Part shown: positions 30,548 through 41,650 of the stretch, in pieces | Layout: every line of letters starts with the position of its first letter | How positions within the stretch are numbered: the first letter of the stretch is position 1 | Assembly: GCF_014356525.2 (NCBI RefSeq) | Contig: NC_052515.1 | Coordinates: forward strand, 21,346,365 to 21,410,364 | Direction of reading: 5' to 3' | Source of the DNA: Nilaparvata lugens | Lineage: Eukaryota; Arthropoda; Insecta; Hemiptera; Delphacidae | Length of the DNA: 64,000 bases | Position numbers and translations under genes: made by a program | Notes under the pieces: generated by a model | What the model was told of the DNA's origin: nothing | Database searches by the model: none | Seen by the model: the letters and a program-made list of their open reading frames with translations, nothing else

Positions 30548-30651
30548 GTCTGGTTGCTCAAAAGCCGGTTAAATTTAAACCGTGATTAAATTCACGCGAA
30601 CCAGTCAGAGAATCACGGTTAAAATTTAACCGGCTTTTGTGCAACTGGCAC
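30548..30651. mobile_element. Short palindromic MITE
   Basis: Inverted arms of about 40 bp share AAAAGCCGGTTAAATTT and ACCGTGATT around a short centre. A partial relative (TTAACCGGCTTTTGTACAAC) occurs at about 53341-53379, so this is a dispersed family. Confidence 0.8.
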
Positions 30652-30663
30652 TATTGGCCAGAC

Positions 30664-32307
30664 TTATTGGATTTTTATTTTATTTTTATTTATGAATATA
30701 ATTAAGTTTGTTATGTACGTTTGGCGAAGCGTTGGTAAGTTTATCTCATCAAATATTAGTCTGCTAGGATAGCGTCTTGGTCTTCCTAGCGCAGCCATGA
30801 TGATATGCTTTTGAATAGTAAAAAGTTTATTGAAATGGGTGTCAAAGGCTGCTCCCCATATTTCTATATTGTAGTGGAAGATTGAGTGAGCATATGCATT
30901 GTAAATTGTTCTGAGAATGTTCAAGTCTTTCAATTGATTAATTTTGTAAAATATTGTAATCAAGTATTTTAATTTATAACAAAGATTTTGGATGTGAATG
31001 TCCCATTTAATATGCTGATCAATCGTAATTCCTAAATATTTCATTGACTTAACTCTTTCTATAGTTGAAACAAGTACAGTTGGGAGTGTCGCAGTTATGA
31101 TTATGTATTATTAGTTTTAAATGTTCTGAAGGTTGACCGCTTCTATTAGGTGAAAAAGTTATATTTTTAGTTTATATTGTATTTAATGTTAGAATATGAC
31201 TTTTTAACCACGACTTGACCACTGAAAGACCGCGATTTGCCCAGTTGAATGTTTCATCCCAAGTTGAGCCAGAAAAGATTAAAGCAGTGTCATCGGCAAA
31301 AGATAGAGCAATACCATTCGGAATGCGTAGTTTCAATAAATCATTCACATAAATCAAAAACATAAGAGGCGATAGCACAGTGCCTTGTGGCAGACCATAA
31401 TCTTTAATAATCTGGATATCAGTTTCCAAAATTTGGGTTCGATCCTTCAAATAGCTTGCGAATAGTTTTTTTGCTATCCCCCTTATTCCACTATTTTCCA
31501 ACTTGTTTAATAATATAGAATGTGGTATTGTATCGAACGCCTTCGATAAGTCACAGAATACAGCAAGTGCTTTTTTATTACTATTGACATTTTTTTCGAT
31601 TATACTTGTCAAATGTAACACAGCATCCTTGGTAGATTTACCTTTTTGGAATCCATACTGGTTGCCCTCAATAAATTCATTTTTTCAAGAAAATTCAACA
31701 GTCTGGCTTTTATAATTTTTTCCATGATTTTAGACAAGTTGCTGAGTAGACTAATAGTTCTATAATTTTGTGGATAATCAAGTTTATTGGATTTAGGAAT
31801 CGGTTTTATTAAGGCTACTTTAAATTTTCTGGGAAAATATCCTAGTAGAAAGCATCTATTAACTATAAATTCAAGAGGACAAACAATATAGTTTGAAATT
31901 TTCTTTAGACATATGCTACTTATGCCATCCGCACCTGGAGAAGAGTTTGGTTTTAGCTCATGAATGTATTTATTTATTTCTGTAACATTGGTTGGGCTTA
32001 GAAAAAAGCTATGTAAGGTTCTAGGTGAGATTGTTTCGGGAATTTCAATTATATTATTTTGAATTAGGTTTTTAGCATATTTCTGGCCTACTGTTGCAAA
32101 ATGTTTATTTAGTACGACAGCTTCAATTCTAGCTTCAAATTCTTTAGTAAAAGAATTAACATAATTTATCTTTAGTAAAGGATTAACATAAATGACGCCT
32201 TGGAGGATTATTGTACATAAATAATACCTGAAACTAGTTTTATGTGAAAATAATTTAATTTTCATTGATATGAGAAAGGGCGTCTGAAAGGGGTATTTTT
32301 TCACCAC
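30664..32307 (-). mobile_element. Degenerate Jockey/CR1-like LINE
   Basis: Reverse-transcriptase blocks appear in order on the minus strand: LKPNSSPGADGIS and KPIPKSNKLDYPQNYRTISLL (31609-32307), FCDLSKAFDTIPH (motif A), GLPQGTVLSPLMFLIYVNDL (motif B) and LSFADDTALI (motif C, FADD), then MKYLGITIDQHIKW and the thumb region (30664-31044). The parts are in different frames with stops between them and there is no endonuclease, so it is a 5'-truncated dead copy. It lies in an intron of the adaptor gene, in the same orientation. Confidence 0.88.
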
Positions 32308-32928
32308 TCAATAGAATGACACTTCGAAAAGTTTCTGCGAATAAATCGACATCAGGACAAACGCAAATAGCAACAGACGGACATATTCAGTAGACGGATG
32401 AACCGTCCCTCTCCATGTGTTTGTATGTTGCAACACACACAGAAATTTATCAGTCTTCATATATCTGCTCACATCTGCATGCAGACGTTTGATTTTTCTC
32501 GGCTTGTATTATGTCTATCTGTTGCTGTGTATGTTCACCTTTTGAGGCGCTGTCTGCATACACAACCGCCAAACCCAGATAGGCGTTTTACAGACCCAGA
32601 TAAGATGTTTTACATTGAAATGTTGAAACTCGATGAAGGATTTGTCAAATTGACAAAGTATGAGGACTTCCCCAATCCTCATACAATACAGTCAATATAA
32701 AATTTGGTCAATAACATTTTGAAAATATTATTTTTAAGATCAATGATTTAAAGATAGATTTTGTGTGTTTCACTATCTTACTATAAATTAGATAGATATA
32801 CTATAGATTACAGATGAAAATTCAATTATAATATTTAATAACAATATAGGGATTATTGTAAATCATAGATTATTGTTATTCCAACAAATATTATTGTAAC
32901 AATTGCAAGTCTTCAACTGAATGAAAAC

Positions 32929-33177
32929 CAACCGGTGCCTTGTAGTCAGCCGCCCCCGAATAGGTCCAGTCTTCATCCTCCTCAGTGGCCGACTCCCCCC
33001 TCCCCACAGCGAGTCATACCACACATTGTCGTCCACCCAGGTGATGTCCTCATCCTCCTCCCCATCCACCTCCTCAGATCGCATCCAGCTCACCCTCTGC
33101 GACCAGCGACGTTCACCCCCACTACTTGATCGTCGCAGACACGCTAACGCGTCGAAGATCTCCGTACACAGTGACAT
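32929..33177 (-). CDS. Candidate alternative first exon of the adaptor gene
   Basis: The frame begins at an ATG at 33177 (MSLCTEIFDALACLRRSSSG) and stays open for 104 codons, with richer GC content than its surroundings and an acidic part (EEVDGEEDEDITWVDDNVW). A TATAAAG word lies about 120 bp upstream. Possible donors are AGG/GTGAGC at 33094 (strong, phase 0) and TTG/GTTTTC at 32929 (weak, phase 0). Either would join in frame to the exon at 30024. Vertebrate ANKS1B is known to have internal promoters that make short SAM-PTB isoforms, and this would be a parallel. It could also be an unrelated short frame. No acceptor precedes it. Confidence 0.4.
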
Positions 33178-33309
33178 TGTTTTCGGTCGAGAAAATAGAT
33201 AGGGGTTTTGAAAGGATGTATGTACAGTAAGAGCGAGGATTTCAGTTGGACTTGTGTAGTAGATAGTCTGATAGTTTTATGAATTCTATCTTTATATCTG
33301 CACTTTATA

Positions 33310-36160
33310 ACATTAAAAGTAATGCGGGCGTAGTTGAGGCATCTTAAAAAGGTTCTTGCGGTCTAGTACTAGCTTTGTTCTCTTTTGACCGGGTTCACAC
33401 TAGCGGGAAAACGCGACGGATAACGAATTAATACTTTTTTGGGGCAAGAAAGTTTCATAGTATTTTCAAATTTTCCACATTTTAAAGTGGAGAAAGTCAC
33501 GCGAGTTTGTAAGGATCTCAGTTATAGTAGGATGTAGTTTTTGCACTAAACTCTCTTTTATCATGTTCAGTGATAATCAGTCCAAAAGATAGTTTTTAAC
33601 GTACTTTATGATACTTCACTTTCGTAATATTACGTTGCTTCTCGTAGTTTACATTAACTATATTATTAAATAATATATATTTTAAAATGAGGAATAAGTC
33701 GTCCAAGGGATCTTAACAGGATAGAAGTTATAGTTATCCTATAGTCTCATAGATTTGTAGTTATAGAAATACATAGTTTGTGCAATAGGTTATACCTTTT
33801 TACCATAATATTTCTTGACAATGATCAATTGATTCACAATTTCTTGAAGAGACCTGGTGATTGGTTCTCAATGGCGGAAAACGTAGCGAGTTTTAAGAAA
33901 TTATTTTACAACTTGTTCAGTCCTTCGAGTTATATTGAATTATTTTTTACACACAGAGTAGTGGAAAAATTATATATCATTCACCAAGTATTCTGCGTTA
34001 AAAGATTACAATTTCTACATGGGAAAGATTTAAATAGCTCGGGAAGAGAGATAGTCACTCCAGCAGCGGTAAATTTTACAAGGATAACACTAGCACGATT
34101 GAAAACTAAATCGTTGTGGTGAATGTTTCTGGAATCATCGACATCAAAGGATTTTATCACAATGAATTTATGATTAGAAGGAAACTCGTTTAGAACAAAT
34201 ACGATAAAATTGTTGCTTTATGAACTATATTCGTATAACAAAGTGAGTGCAAACTGATGAAATTCAACTTTTCCTGTCACATCCAAAAATAAACGGTTCT
34301 CACAGAGTATATCAGTTTCTGAAGATACAAGAAATGGATACAATCATCCAGGGAAAACCACTGTTATTCAGGTTACTTGAACAGGATGGACCCCGTGAAT
34401 CATCCGCTAAATGGTGATTGTGACTACTTAGAAGTCTCTTCATTTCCTAGTAAGCGATCAACACTCAACATGCATACAAAGCGCATCGTCCAACTGAAAA
34501 ACCTACAATTTGGCATCAAGCAATTGTTGGCACCCCGCCAATGGAGCCATGATCATTGACCTGTTTCAAATGACGCGATCTTTTGATAACTTTTGCAACT
34601 AATTGAGGAAACTTTGTGATTAAATTTCATAGCTTCCGGTGACTTTTTGTCAAGTGAACGAAGAACAATGTATTGAGTGTTGTTTATTGTAAGTATTGTG
34701 GCATGGATTGGGGAATTGAGGAGATGAAAGAAGAGATTGTTCTGAGAATGAAAGATTGAACTTTGAAGATTTTGAGATTATTATTACTGGAGCCTTAATT
34801 TTTCTAGTCATTGTCATTTTTGTAGCCTAAATCGAGAAGTTGAGTAGTTGAGACTAATAATTGAAAGATGAATTACATGTTGGAAATTGGAAGAAGATTA
34901 AACAATTATAAGTTTCAACTAGAAATTGTAGAATTGAATGAGAATTTCAAGTGAGAATTGAAATCAATAGATGTCTAATGCCCTGACATGAAAAAATCTA
35001 ATTCAGGCTATTTAAATTAAGCAAGGGACAAGACTTCAATGTTTGACAAACTGCATGAAAGAGGATAGAAAATCTCTACTTTCACAATGAGTAAGGAGAA
35101 CTTGGCATTAATTTCAAATATAAATGAAGCCTTTCAATATAAGTTCAAAAATATATTCACATTATTACACATTATTTTCACATTCAATTCATTTATTGAA
35201 GTTGGTTGTGGTTTATTCTTATTTGGATTTGGAATGGACTTGGTTGTTTAAAATTCTAAACTGAAAATATATTATTTTCACATAAGGATTTTCACTTGAA
35301 AACCGATTCTGATACAAAACAAAATATTTCTTTTATAAACCTCAAGTTTATTATTTTGGAGATTCAAGCTAAAATCGCGACCGACTATGAACAGCATTCG
35401 AGAGGAAATTAAGATTTGAAACTAATTTTCTATCGCGATTTCCATTGACACCACCGGGTACAAATGATGCAAAACAAGATATCTAGGAAATTCATCAATT
35501 TCCATACATCAGGGATTTGAAACAAGAATCGCGACCGATATCTTAACCAAGTGTTTTCAACAGGATATCCTGTTCAAAAAGATAAATATTCTGTTCAAAC
35601 TCATTAAAAATTAAGATTTTAAATCTTTTAGAATCATAGACGAATGCGATTTTCATTGACACCCTTAGCTAGAACTGATTCAGAACACGACATTCAACAA
35701 GTAATTTGAATTTAATTGTCATATTTTAAGATACGAAAGAACCTATACACGACTACTTTTCATATTTTAACAAGGACCATACGCGACTTTTAACAGATTC
35801 AACAACTTCAATTTGCATATTTAAAGGATTTCAAACAGAACCGCGACCGATATCTTTCGAAATAGAAATAATACTTTCAACAAATTCAAAAATTTTAATT
35901 CGCATATTCCAAAGATTCGAAACATCAATAGCGGCCGATATCTTTCGAAACAGAATCATACACGACTTTCAACAGATTAATCAGTATCAATTTGCATATT
36001 TGAAGGATTTGAAAAAGAAATCGCGACCGATATCTTAACCGGATGGTTTCAGGAGGACAACTGTGCCGCTAGCAGCCAGGGAGTTGGGACGCATATGCGG
36101 CTATTGTGACATTTAAAGGTCACCGCTGCCGCATCTTAATACGACGCTTCCCTGGTCACC
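33310..36160. other. Intronic gap with degenerate TCGCGACCGATATCT repeats
   Basis: No gene is seen. From about 35370 the word TCGCGACCGATATCT or close variants recurs at about 35373, 35529, 35843, 35931 and 36022. It is accompanied by TTTGCATATTTAAAGGATT-like and TTTCGAAA-like words, so this is an old tandem repeat with irregular spacing. Confidence 0.65.
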
Positions 36161-36163
36161 AGC

Positions 36164-37010
36164 ACACCAAAACAACTCACTAACTCAGGTAAGCTGAGAA
36201 GGAAGATGGAAAAAGGAATGAAGAGGGTTAAGAAGGAGGAAGAGGAGGAGGAGGAGGAGAAGGGGAAGGAAGAGGAGGTGGAAAAGGGGAAAGGAGGAAG
36301 AGGAGGAGGAATAGAAGGGGGGAGGAGAGCCTGGAGCATACCAAAACAACTCCAAAACTCAGGTACGGTGAGAAGGAGGAAGGAAGTTTAGAAGGAAAAA
36401 AAGGAGAAGGAGGAGGAGAAGAGGAGGGTGATGGGGAGAAGATGTGGAAGAAGAAAGCAAGAGGAGGAGGAGGTGGAGGAGGAGGTGGAAAAGGAGGAGG
36501 ATGAGGAGGAGGAGGAGGAGAAGAAGGTGGAGGAGGTGAAGGCTGGAACAAAACAACTCCAAAACTCAGGTTAGGTAAGAAGGAGGAAGAAAGTAAAGAA
36601 GGAGAAGTAGAAAGAGGTGGAAGAAGGAAGTGGAGGATGAGGTGGGAAAGAAAAAAGAAGATACAGGTGGAGGAGAGGAGAAGGAGGATGGGAGAAAGAG
36701 GAGAAGGAAGAAAAGCACAAGGAGGAGGAGTAAAAAGAGGAGGAAAAAGTAAGTCGAGAAGGAGGTGGAATAGGAAAAAGAAGATGAAGGTAGAGGAGAG
36801 GAGAAGGAGGAGGACAGAGGAGTGGAGAAACAGGAGGAAGAGGGGTGAGAAGGAGTGGCAATATGAGTAGGAAGAGGGTAGAGGAGGAGGAGGAGAAGGA
36901 GGATGAGGAGGAGTGGGACGAAGAGGAGGAGGACATGAAGAAATGTGACAAGGAGGAGGTGGGAGAAGATGGAGGAAAGATATGAAAAAACATGGGGGTG
37001 GGAGACTGCA
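36164..37010. repeat. Purine-rich minisatellite with AAAACAACTC core
   Basis: A unit starting CCAAAACAACTC, AACTCAGGT, GAGAAGGAGGA recurs at about 36168, 36343 and 36550, each followed by long GGA/GAA tracts. The whole block is strongly purine-biased on the plus strand. The long Ser/Pro-rich frames on the minus strand are by-products. Confidence 0.85.
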
Positions 37011-38369
37011 AAACAGGAAGGATAAGGGGGTGGAAGGTAAGGTGAATCAAAGGTGAACAGAAGAATAGTGCGAAGGGGAGAGGGTATATTGCGAGGTGAA
37101 ATATCGGAGAGAAGGAGGAATAAGAAAGTGGATCATTAGGTGAAAAGAAGGTAAAAGTAAGGAAAATACAACCCCTATGCACAAGATATTACGGTGAAGA
37201 CGTAAAACAAAAAAGGAGACAAATATTGAGATGAAGAAAATGAAACTCAAGGACAAGACAAGATGAAGGGACTACCTCAGCAATATTACCAAGGGAATAC
37301 GGGGGTATTCTACAAGGGTATGGGAGGTAGAATAAGGTGAACTATCAGGGGAACCGTGAATGCACCCCTTCAACCAACCCTCACTCCACCAACGCATACA
37401 AATTGCACAAGTTTGAAGGGTTGATGCTTTTATAGCCCAACATATCGATCTGCTTGGCGTCTGGCAAACAAATGTCAATGTGTCTCTGGGTTTGAGGTTA
37501 TCTTATCGACCAAACAAGCAACGCATTTCAAGATCGTCCATGTTTACATAATAGTTGAAAACTTTCAATGTATTGTTGGAAAGGATTCATTTCAATGAAT
37601 TGTTGTGAAGGATCAATAGGATTGAATAGGATTACAATAAAATTGAAAATGTTTCATAGAAATTGTTTTCTTTTCGTTATATATTTATTTAGTACTAGCA
37701 GGTAACCCGTGCTCCGCAAGGGTCTATTTTAAAACTTGACAACTGAAAACTTGACGTAATAAAATCTTGAAGAATTGAAAATAGGCATATAACCATCCTC
37801 GGTTAATCAAGAAGCTATATGCAAAATTACAAGTTAATCAGTCCGGTAGTTTAGACGTGATGATGCGTCAAACATAATTTTCATATCCCATACGTATGAC
37901 AGTCTTTCCTTTATTATACTTAAATTGAATGATCTTCAGCCATTGAATTTGAAAACTGTAATTCATGAGCAGAGCAATATAGAACTGAATAAATGTGTAA
38001 TATATTCCTGTATAGCATTCCTTATATTGCTTGATGAAAATGAGTATTTAATGATTTTATCACACATATTGTAACCCCATATTTTCTTACTTTTTTCGAT
38101 CGACTTTGTTGATTTCATATTTCCTTTGTAATACTGAGCGACGACTGTTATCGTACCTATTAAATGTGAGTAATGTTAGTACTGCAATATGACTAATTAG
38201 AAAAGTGGAAAATTGAGGAATATTCCATAAGAAAACCTGAAATGCTGCTTCTTTTGAAAATGTAATTGTGACAATTTCAAATATTTTTGTTTAATACATA
38301 TCTCGACCACAATATTATCTTCACTACTAGACAGGAAGACGAAACTCATAAAATAAAGCAGCATTATTG

Positions 38370-38975
38370 TTTGATTCTTACCTGACTAAGCCAACTTACC
38401 CGCTCATGGATATGATTAAAATTGAATTATAAATATGAAAAATTCGACTCAATAAACAATGAAACATGGAGATTATCGAGAGAATGGGATTGATTTTCAC
38501 TTGCTTAAGAGGCCGCTCATAAATTGTGATTAAAATAGAAATAAACAATCGAACACATAAAATTCTATGATAAAATAAAAACCAAAATATAAAAAGTAAA
38601 AAAAAAAATTCATTAAGAGTTGTGAACCTTTAAAAGTGGCATGATGCGATTCTCACCTGATTGGAGGGCCTAATCTGCATAATTGAAAATCATGAATGAA
38701 ATAAAAATCTTCTTCCTCTTTTTCTTTCTTTTTTCTGGTTTTTCTTCTTTTTCTTCATCTTCTTCCTCTTCTTCTTTCCCTCATTCTTCTTCATCTTCTT
38801 GCCTTCAAGGATTAAGCATATTGTACTGTTCCGACTCACACGATTAATGGAATAAAAATTTAAATAGAATTGATAAATATATACATTTAAAATGACTATC
38901 GAAAATAATAAATGATAACACATAAAATCCAAAGAGCATTGGAATGAAAAATTTATCAAAATTGAGTGAGTTTAA
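38370..38975. repeat. Degenerate tandem copies of the 3' end of the exon at 38988
   Basis: Around the donors at 38381, 38500 and 38656 (minus strand: TCAG/GTAAGA, GCAA/GTGAAA, TCAG/GTGAGA) the sequence resembles the real junction TTAAGTCAG/GTGGGA and its flanks, including ATGAGCGGC-like and ATTAAAAT-like words. The copies sit in the intron downstream of the exon. A CT-rich patch lies at 38700-38800. Confidence 0.6.
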
Positions 38976-38987
38976 AATCATTCCCAC

Positions 38988-39230
38988 CTGACTTAACGGC
39001 CGTATCCTCTCGTGTATACTCCTCTCAGCCTGCATGGCAGAGGGCGGTGGATGGTCGGGGGTGGGAGGCTGCTGATAGTGGGTGGGAGAAAGAGGGCAGT
39101 TGGTCATTGCGCTCCTTCTCAGGTCTCCGTTGAGCAGACTCTCCGTGGATGACTTGAGAGTGATGTAGGCGTTCGAGATGAAAGTGGCTTGGTCGTTGTT
39201 CGAAGCTGTCGCTGGTGATAACGGATCCAC
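38988..39230 (-). CDS. Adaptor gene exon 7 in this window
   Basis: 243 bp, phase 0 at both ends, acceptor TTTGTTTAG/GTG and donor AGTCAG/GTGGGA. The product is 81 residues: DPLSPATASNNDQATFISNAY, then SSTESLLNGDLRRS, a proline-rich patch (TPDHPPPSA) and HERIRPLSQ. Serine-rich linker sequence with no fold recognised; NAYITL may be a phosphotyrosine site. Truncated copies of its 3' end lie in the downstream intron. Confidence 0.8.
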
Positions 39231-39387
39231 CTAAACAAATAAAACCATAGATGAATATTATACTCTACGATTAACTATACTCTTCGTTCAGCTATACTTT
39301 ATGGACCCGTTTCTAGGATACTTATTAAATCTAATGGACTATTGAACCTATAGATTTGATAATGCATTACATTTAGACTACATAATA

Positions 39388-39975
39388 GAAATAAATTGGA
39401 AGTTGCATTTGCTCAAATGTCAATTAATGAATAATAATTATTAAACAAAATCCCAATTGAATGATGTGAATCAACCCGAAGACTTCTGCCACTGCAAATA
39501 TTGATAACCTCCTAGGAGGTACTGGGTTCGATTCCCGGGCTGACAAATAATTTTTGTATAGTAGCGCTCATCGAATTTCCATCTAGCTGTTTACCCTATT
39601 GTCAATATTTGCAGTAGAAGAAGTCTTCGGGGTGATTTACAACATTTAATTGGGATTTTCGTTTAATAATAATTATTCATTAATTAGTATTTGAACGAAT
39701 GCGACTTCCAATTTATTTCCATCTGTACTATGGCTTTGTATTCAATGAGTGCTGCTATCCAGAGATTGTCAGTTTGGTGTAAGGGTAAGCATTCCTGACC
39801 GGCAATTAGGAGGTACTGGGTTTGATTCCCGGGCTGACAAATAATTTTTATATAGTAGCGCTCATCGAATTTCCATCTAGCTGTTTACCCTGTTGTCAAT
39901 ATTTGCAGTAACAGAAGTCTTCGGGGTGATTTACAGAATTTAATTGGGATTTTCGTTTAATAATTATTATACATT
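39388..39975. mobile_element. tRNA-derived SINE cluster with inverted arms
   Basis: The most complete copy (about 39770-39975) has an A-box-like TTGGTGTAAGGGTAAGC and a B box GGGTTTGATTCCCGGG, then a body ending TTAATTGGGATTTTCGTTTAA. A second, 5'-truncated copy (39510-39687) has the B box GGGTTCGATTCCCGGG. A third copy of the 3' part runs inverted (39388-39508) and pairs with 39598-39721 as arms of about 120 bp. The B boxes mark a tRNA origin. It lies in an intron of the adaptor gene. Confidence 0.82.
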
Positions 39976-41116
39976 ACATTTAATAAGTATCCTCGAAACC
40001 GTGTGACACTCTAGGACACACTTATTAGAACTAATAAACTATTGAACTTATAGATTTGATAGTTCATTACATTTGATAAGTGGCCTCGAAACCAGGTCTA
40101 ATTCTATCCTACTAATAATTACTCTACTATGAACTACTCTATGCCCACTATTCTACGATAATTGACAAATTAACAATACTCAACTCTGTATCTACAATAT
40201 CTCTGATAGAATTAATCAAAATTACGATAGTGATCACTTGACTTTCAAGCATACGGTATGTGGTTATAGAAGTGGATTCTGATTGAGAATGGTTATTGAG
40301 AATAGTTAGATTCCCTTCATTTGAATGGACGAATAGTTACAGACACACCGTATTTACGGTGTGTAAAAATTTGAAAGTTTTCTTTTAAAACTTTTGGTCT
40401 TGGTCATTAGTTTGTTTCCTATTGTGTTGATTCCATCAATGGATGAGGAATAACTTCTAATTTAAATGAAACTGAGGCTTTGTTGTATCAGAGCACTTCA
40501 TCGTAGGTCAATTATCATGCCTTATATCGCATATATGCAAACCTATGCACCTATGCAAATTTGCGTTGTATCGCACTTCAAATATTACTCATGAAAACTT
40601 CAAGAATTATTTTGGACAATAATACACAATTTTGGATAATTAGTATACACCTAACTTCAATTTTTGTGCCAGTTCTTCCCCTTGAAATAATTAGTGAATC
40701 AATCAATCATTGTTGTTCAATTTGGGGAGTCCGGTATAACAGAATTTTAAATTATGAATAACTCAGTAATGCATGATCACTGATCTATAATTCAATACAA
40801 TTCACTACTAAGAAACTACATGAAATTTTGCAAAATTATTTTTATGATTAAAATCTATATATTCTAATCCCGTTTGCATTGTGTACCTTGGCAAAATACT
40901 ACTCTGTTTGAAAATGCTACAAATATTGCATGAATCATTCAAAATAATCATAAATTCGGATTAGATACTTAATCCAGTCGGAAAATAAATTGAAAAATAT
41001 TAATCAATTACTAAAGTTATCAAATATATGTACTATATATATAAATAAGGTATAAATAGCTACACTAAAAAGGTATATGAATATTACAAATAATTTATTA
41101 ATATTCGGAGACTAAC

Positions 41117-41302
41117 CTTTCGGAAGGGCAGGTCCCCCCTGGACAGGATGATGGAGGGGTCGCAGTTCTCGTACCCCCTGTCATGACCGATGCGTCGCAG
41201 TTTGCGCCTAGGGTTGGTGGTTCGGAAGGGCACATTCTCGTATAGTGACGTAATCGCCACCGGCTGGTATTTAGGGTCGTCCGGCGTTTTCGCTGTTAGC
41301 TC
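41117..41302 (-). CDS. Adaptor gene exon 6 in this window
   Basis: 186 bp, phase 0 at both ends, acceptor TTGTGTGAACAG/GAG and donor CGAAAG/GTTAGT. The product is 62 residues with two tyrosine motifs, SLYENVPF and RGYENCD, separated by a basic stretch RTTNPRRKLRRIGHDR. YENV and YENC fit SH2-binding or PTB-type phosphotyrosine sites in general form. Its acceptor region is partly repeated about 250 bp upstream on the minus strand. Confidence 0.85.
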
Positions 41303-41544
41303 CTGTTCACACAATTACAATTTCGTTTCAATTTTGAATTTGAATTTTATACTACAGGAAAGGGTTTGAAGGGGGGATAGATGTTTCGTTTCAATTTGCT
41401 CGGTTAGTTTGTTGGTTTTAAGGTTTCAAAAGAATTTCTTTTCAGAAGGTTTTCTAGAGATTCAAAGATTTTTTAAAACATTCATAGATTTTTTCTGTCC
41501 AAGATCAATAAGAGATGACGCGAAAGAAGACGGGGTTTGCCTGA

Positions 41545-41650
41545 TAGCTCCTTCCTGTTTACAATTTTAATTTTTATTCTGAATTGAAATTCAATTAGAT
41601 TTTAGAATGATTACAAGAGGGAGTTTGGAGAGTGAATAGATTCGTAAACA
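41545..41650. repeat. Degenerate copy of the acceptor region of the exon at 41302
   Basis: Compared with 41285-41395, it shares TAGCTCC, TGTT.ACAATTT, TTTT.GAATT.GAA.TT and the spacing to a G-rich end. It is noncoding and lies in the upstream intron. Confidence 0.5.

Noticed and set aside
36206..37182. Long frames on both strands
   Set aside because: Minisatellite translation with no protein features.
39770..39850. Possible tRNA gene
   Set aside because: A and B boxes are present, but the sequence is part of a repeated SINE and a full cloverleaf with an acceptor stem is not apparent.
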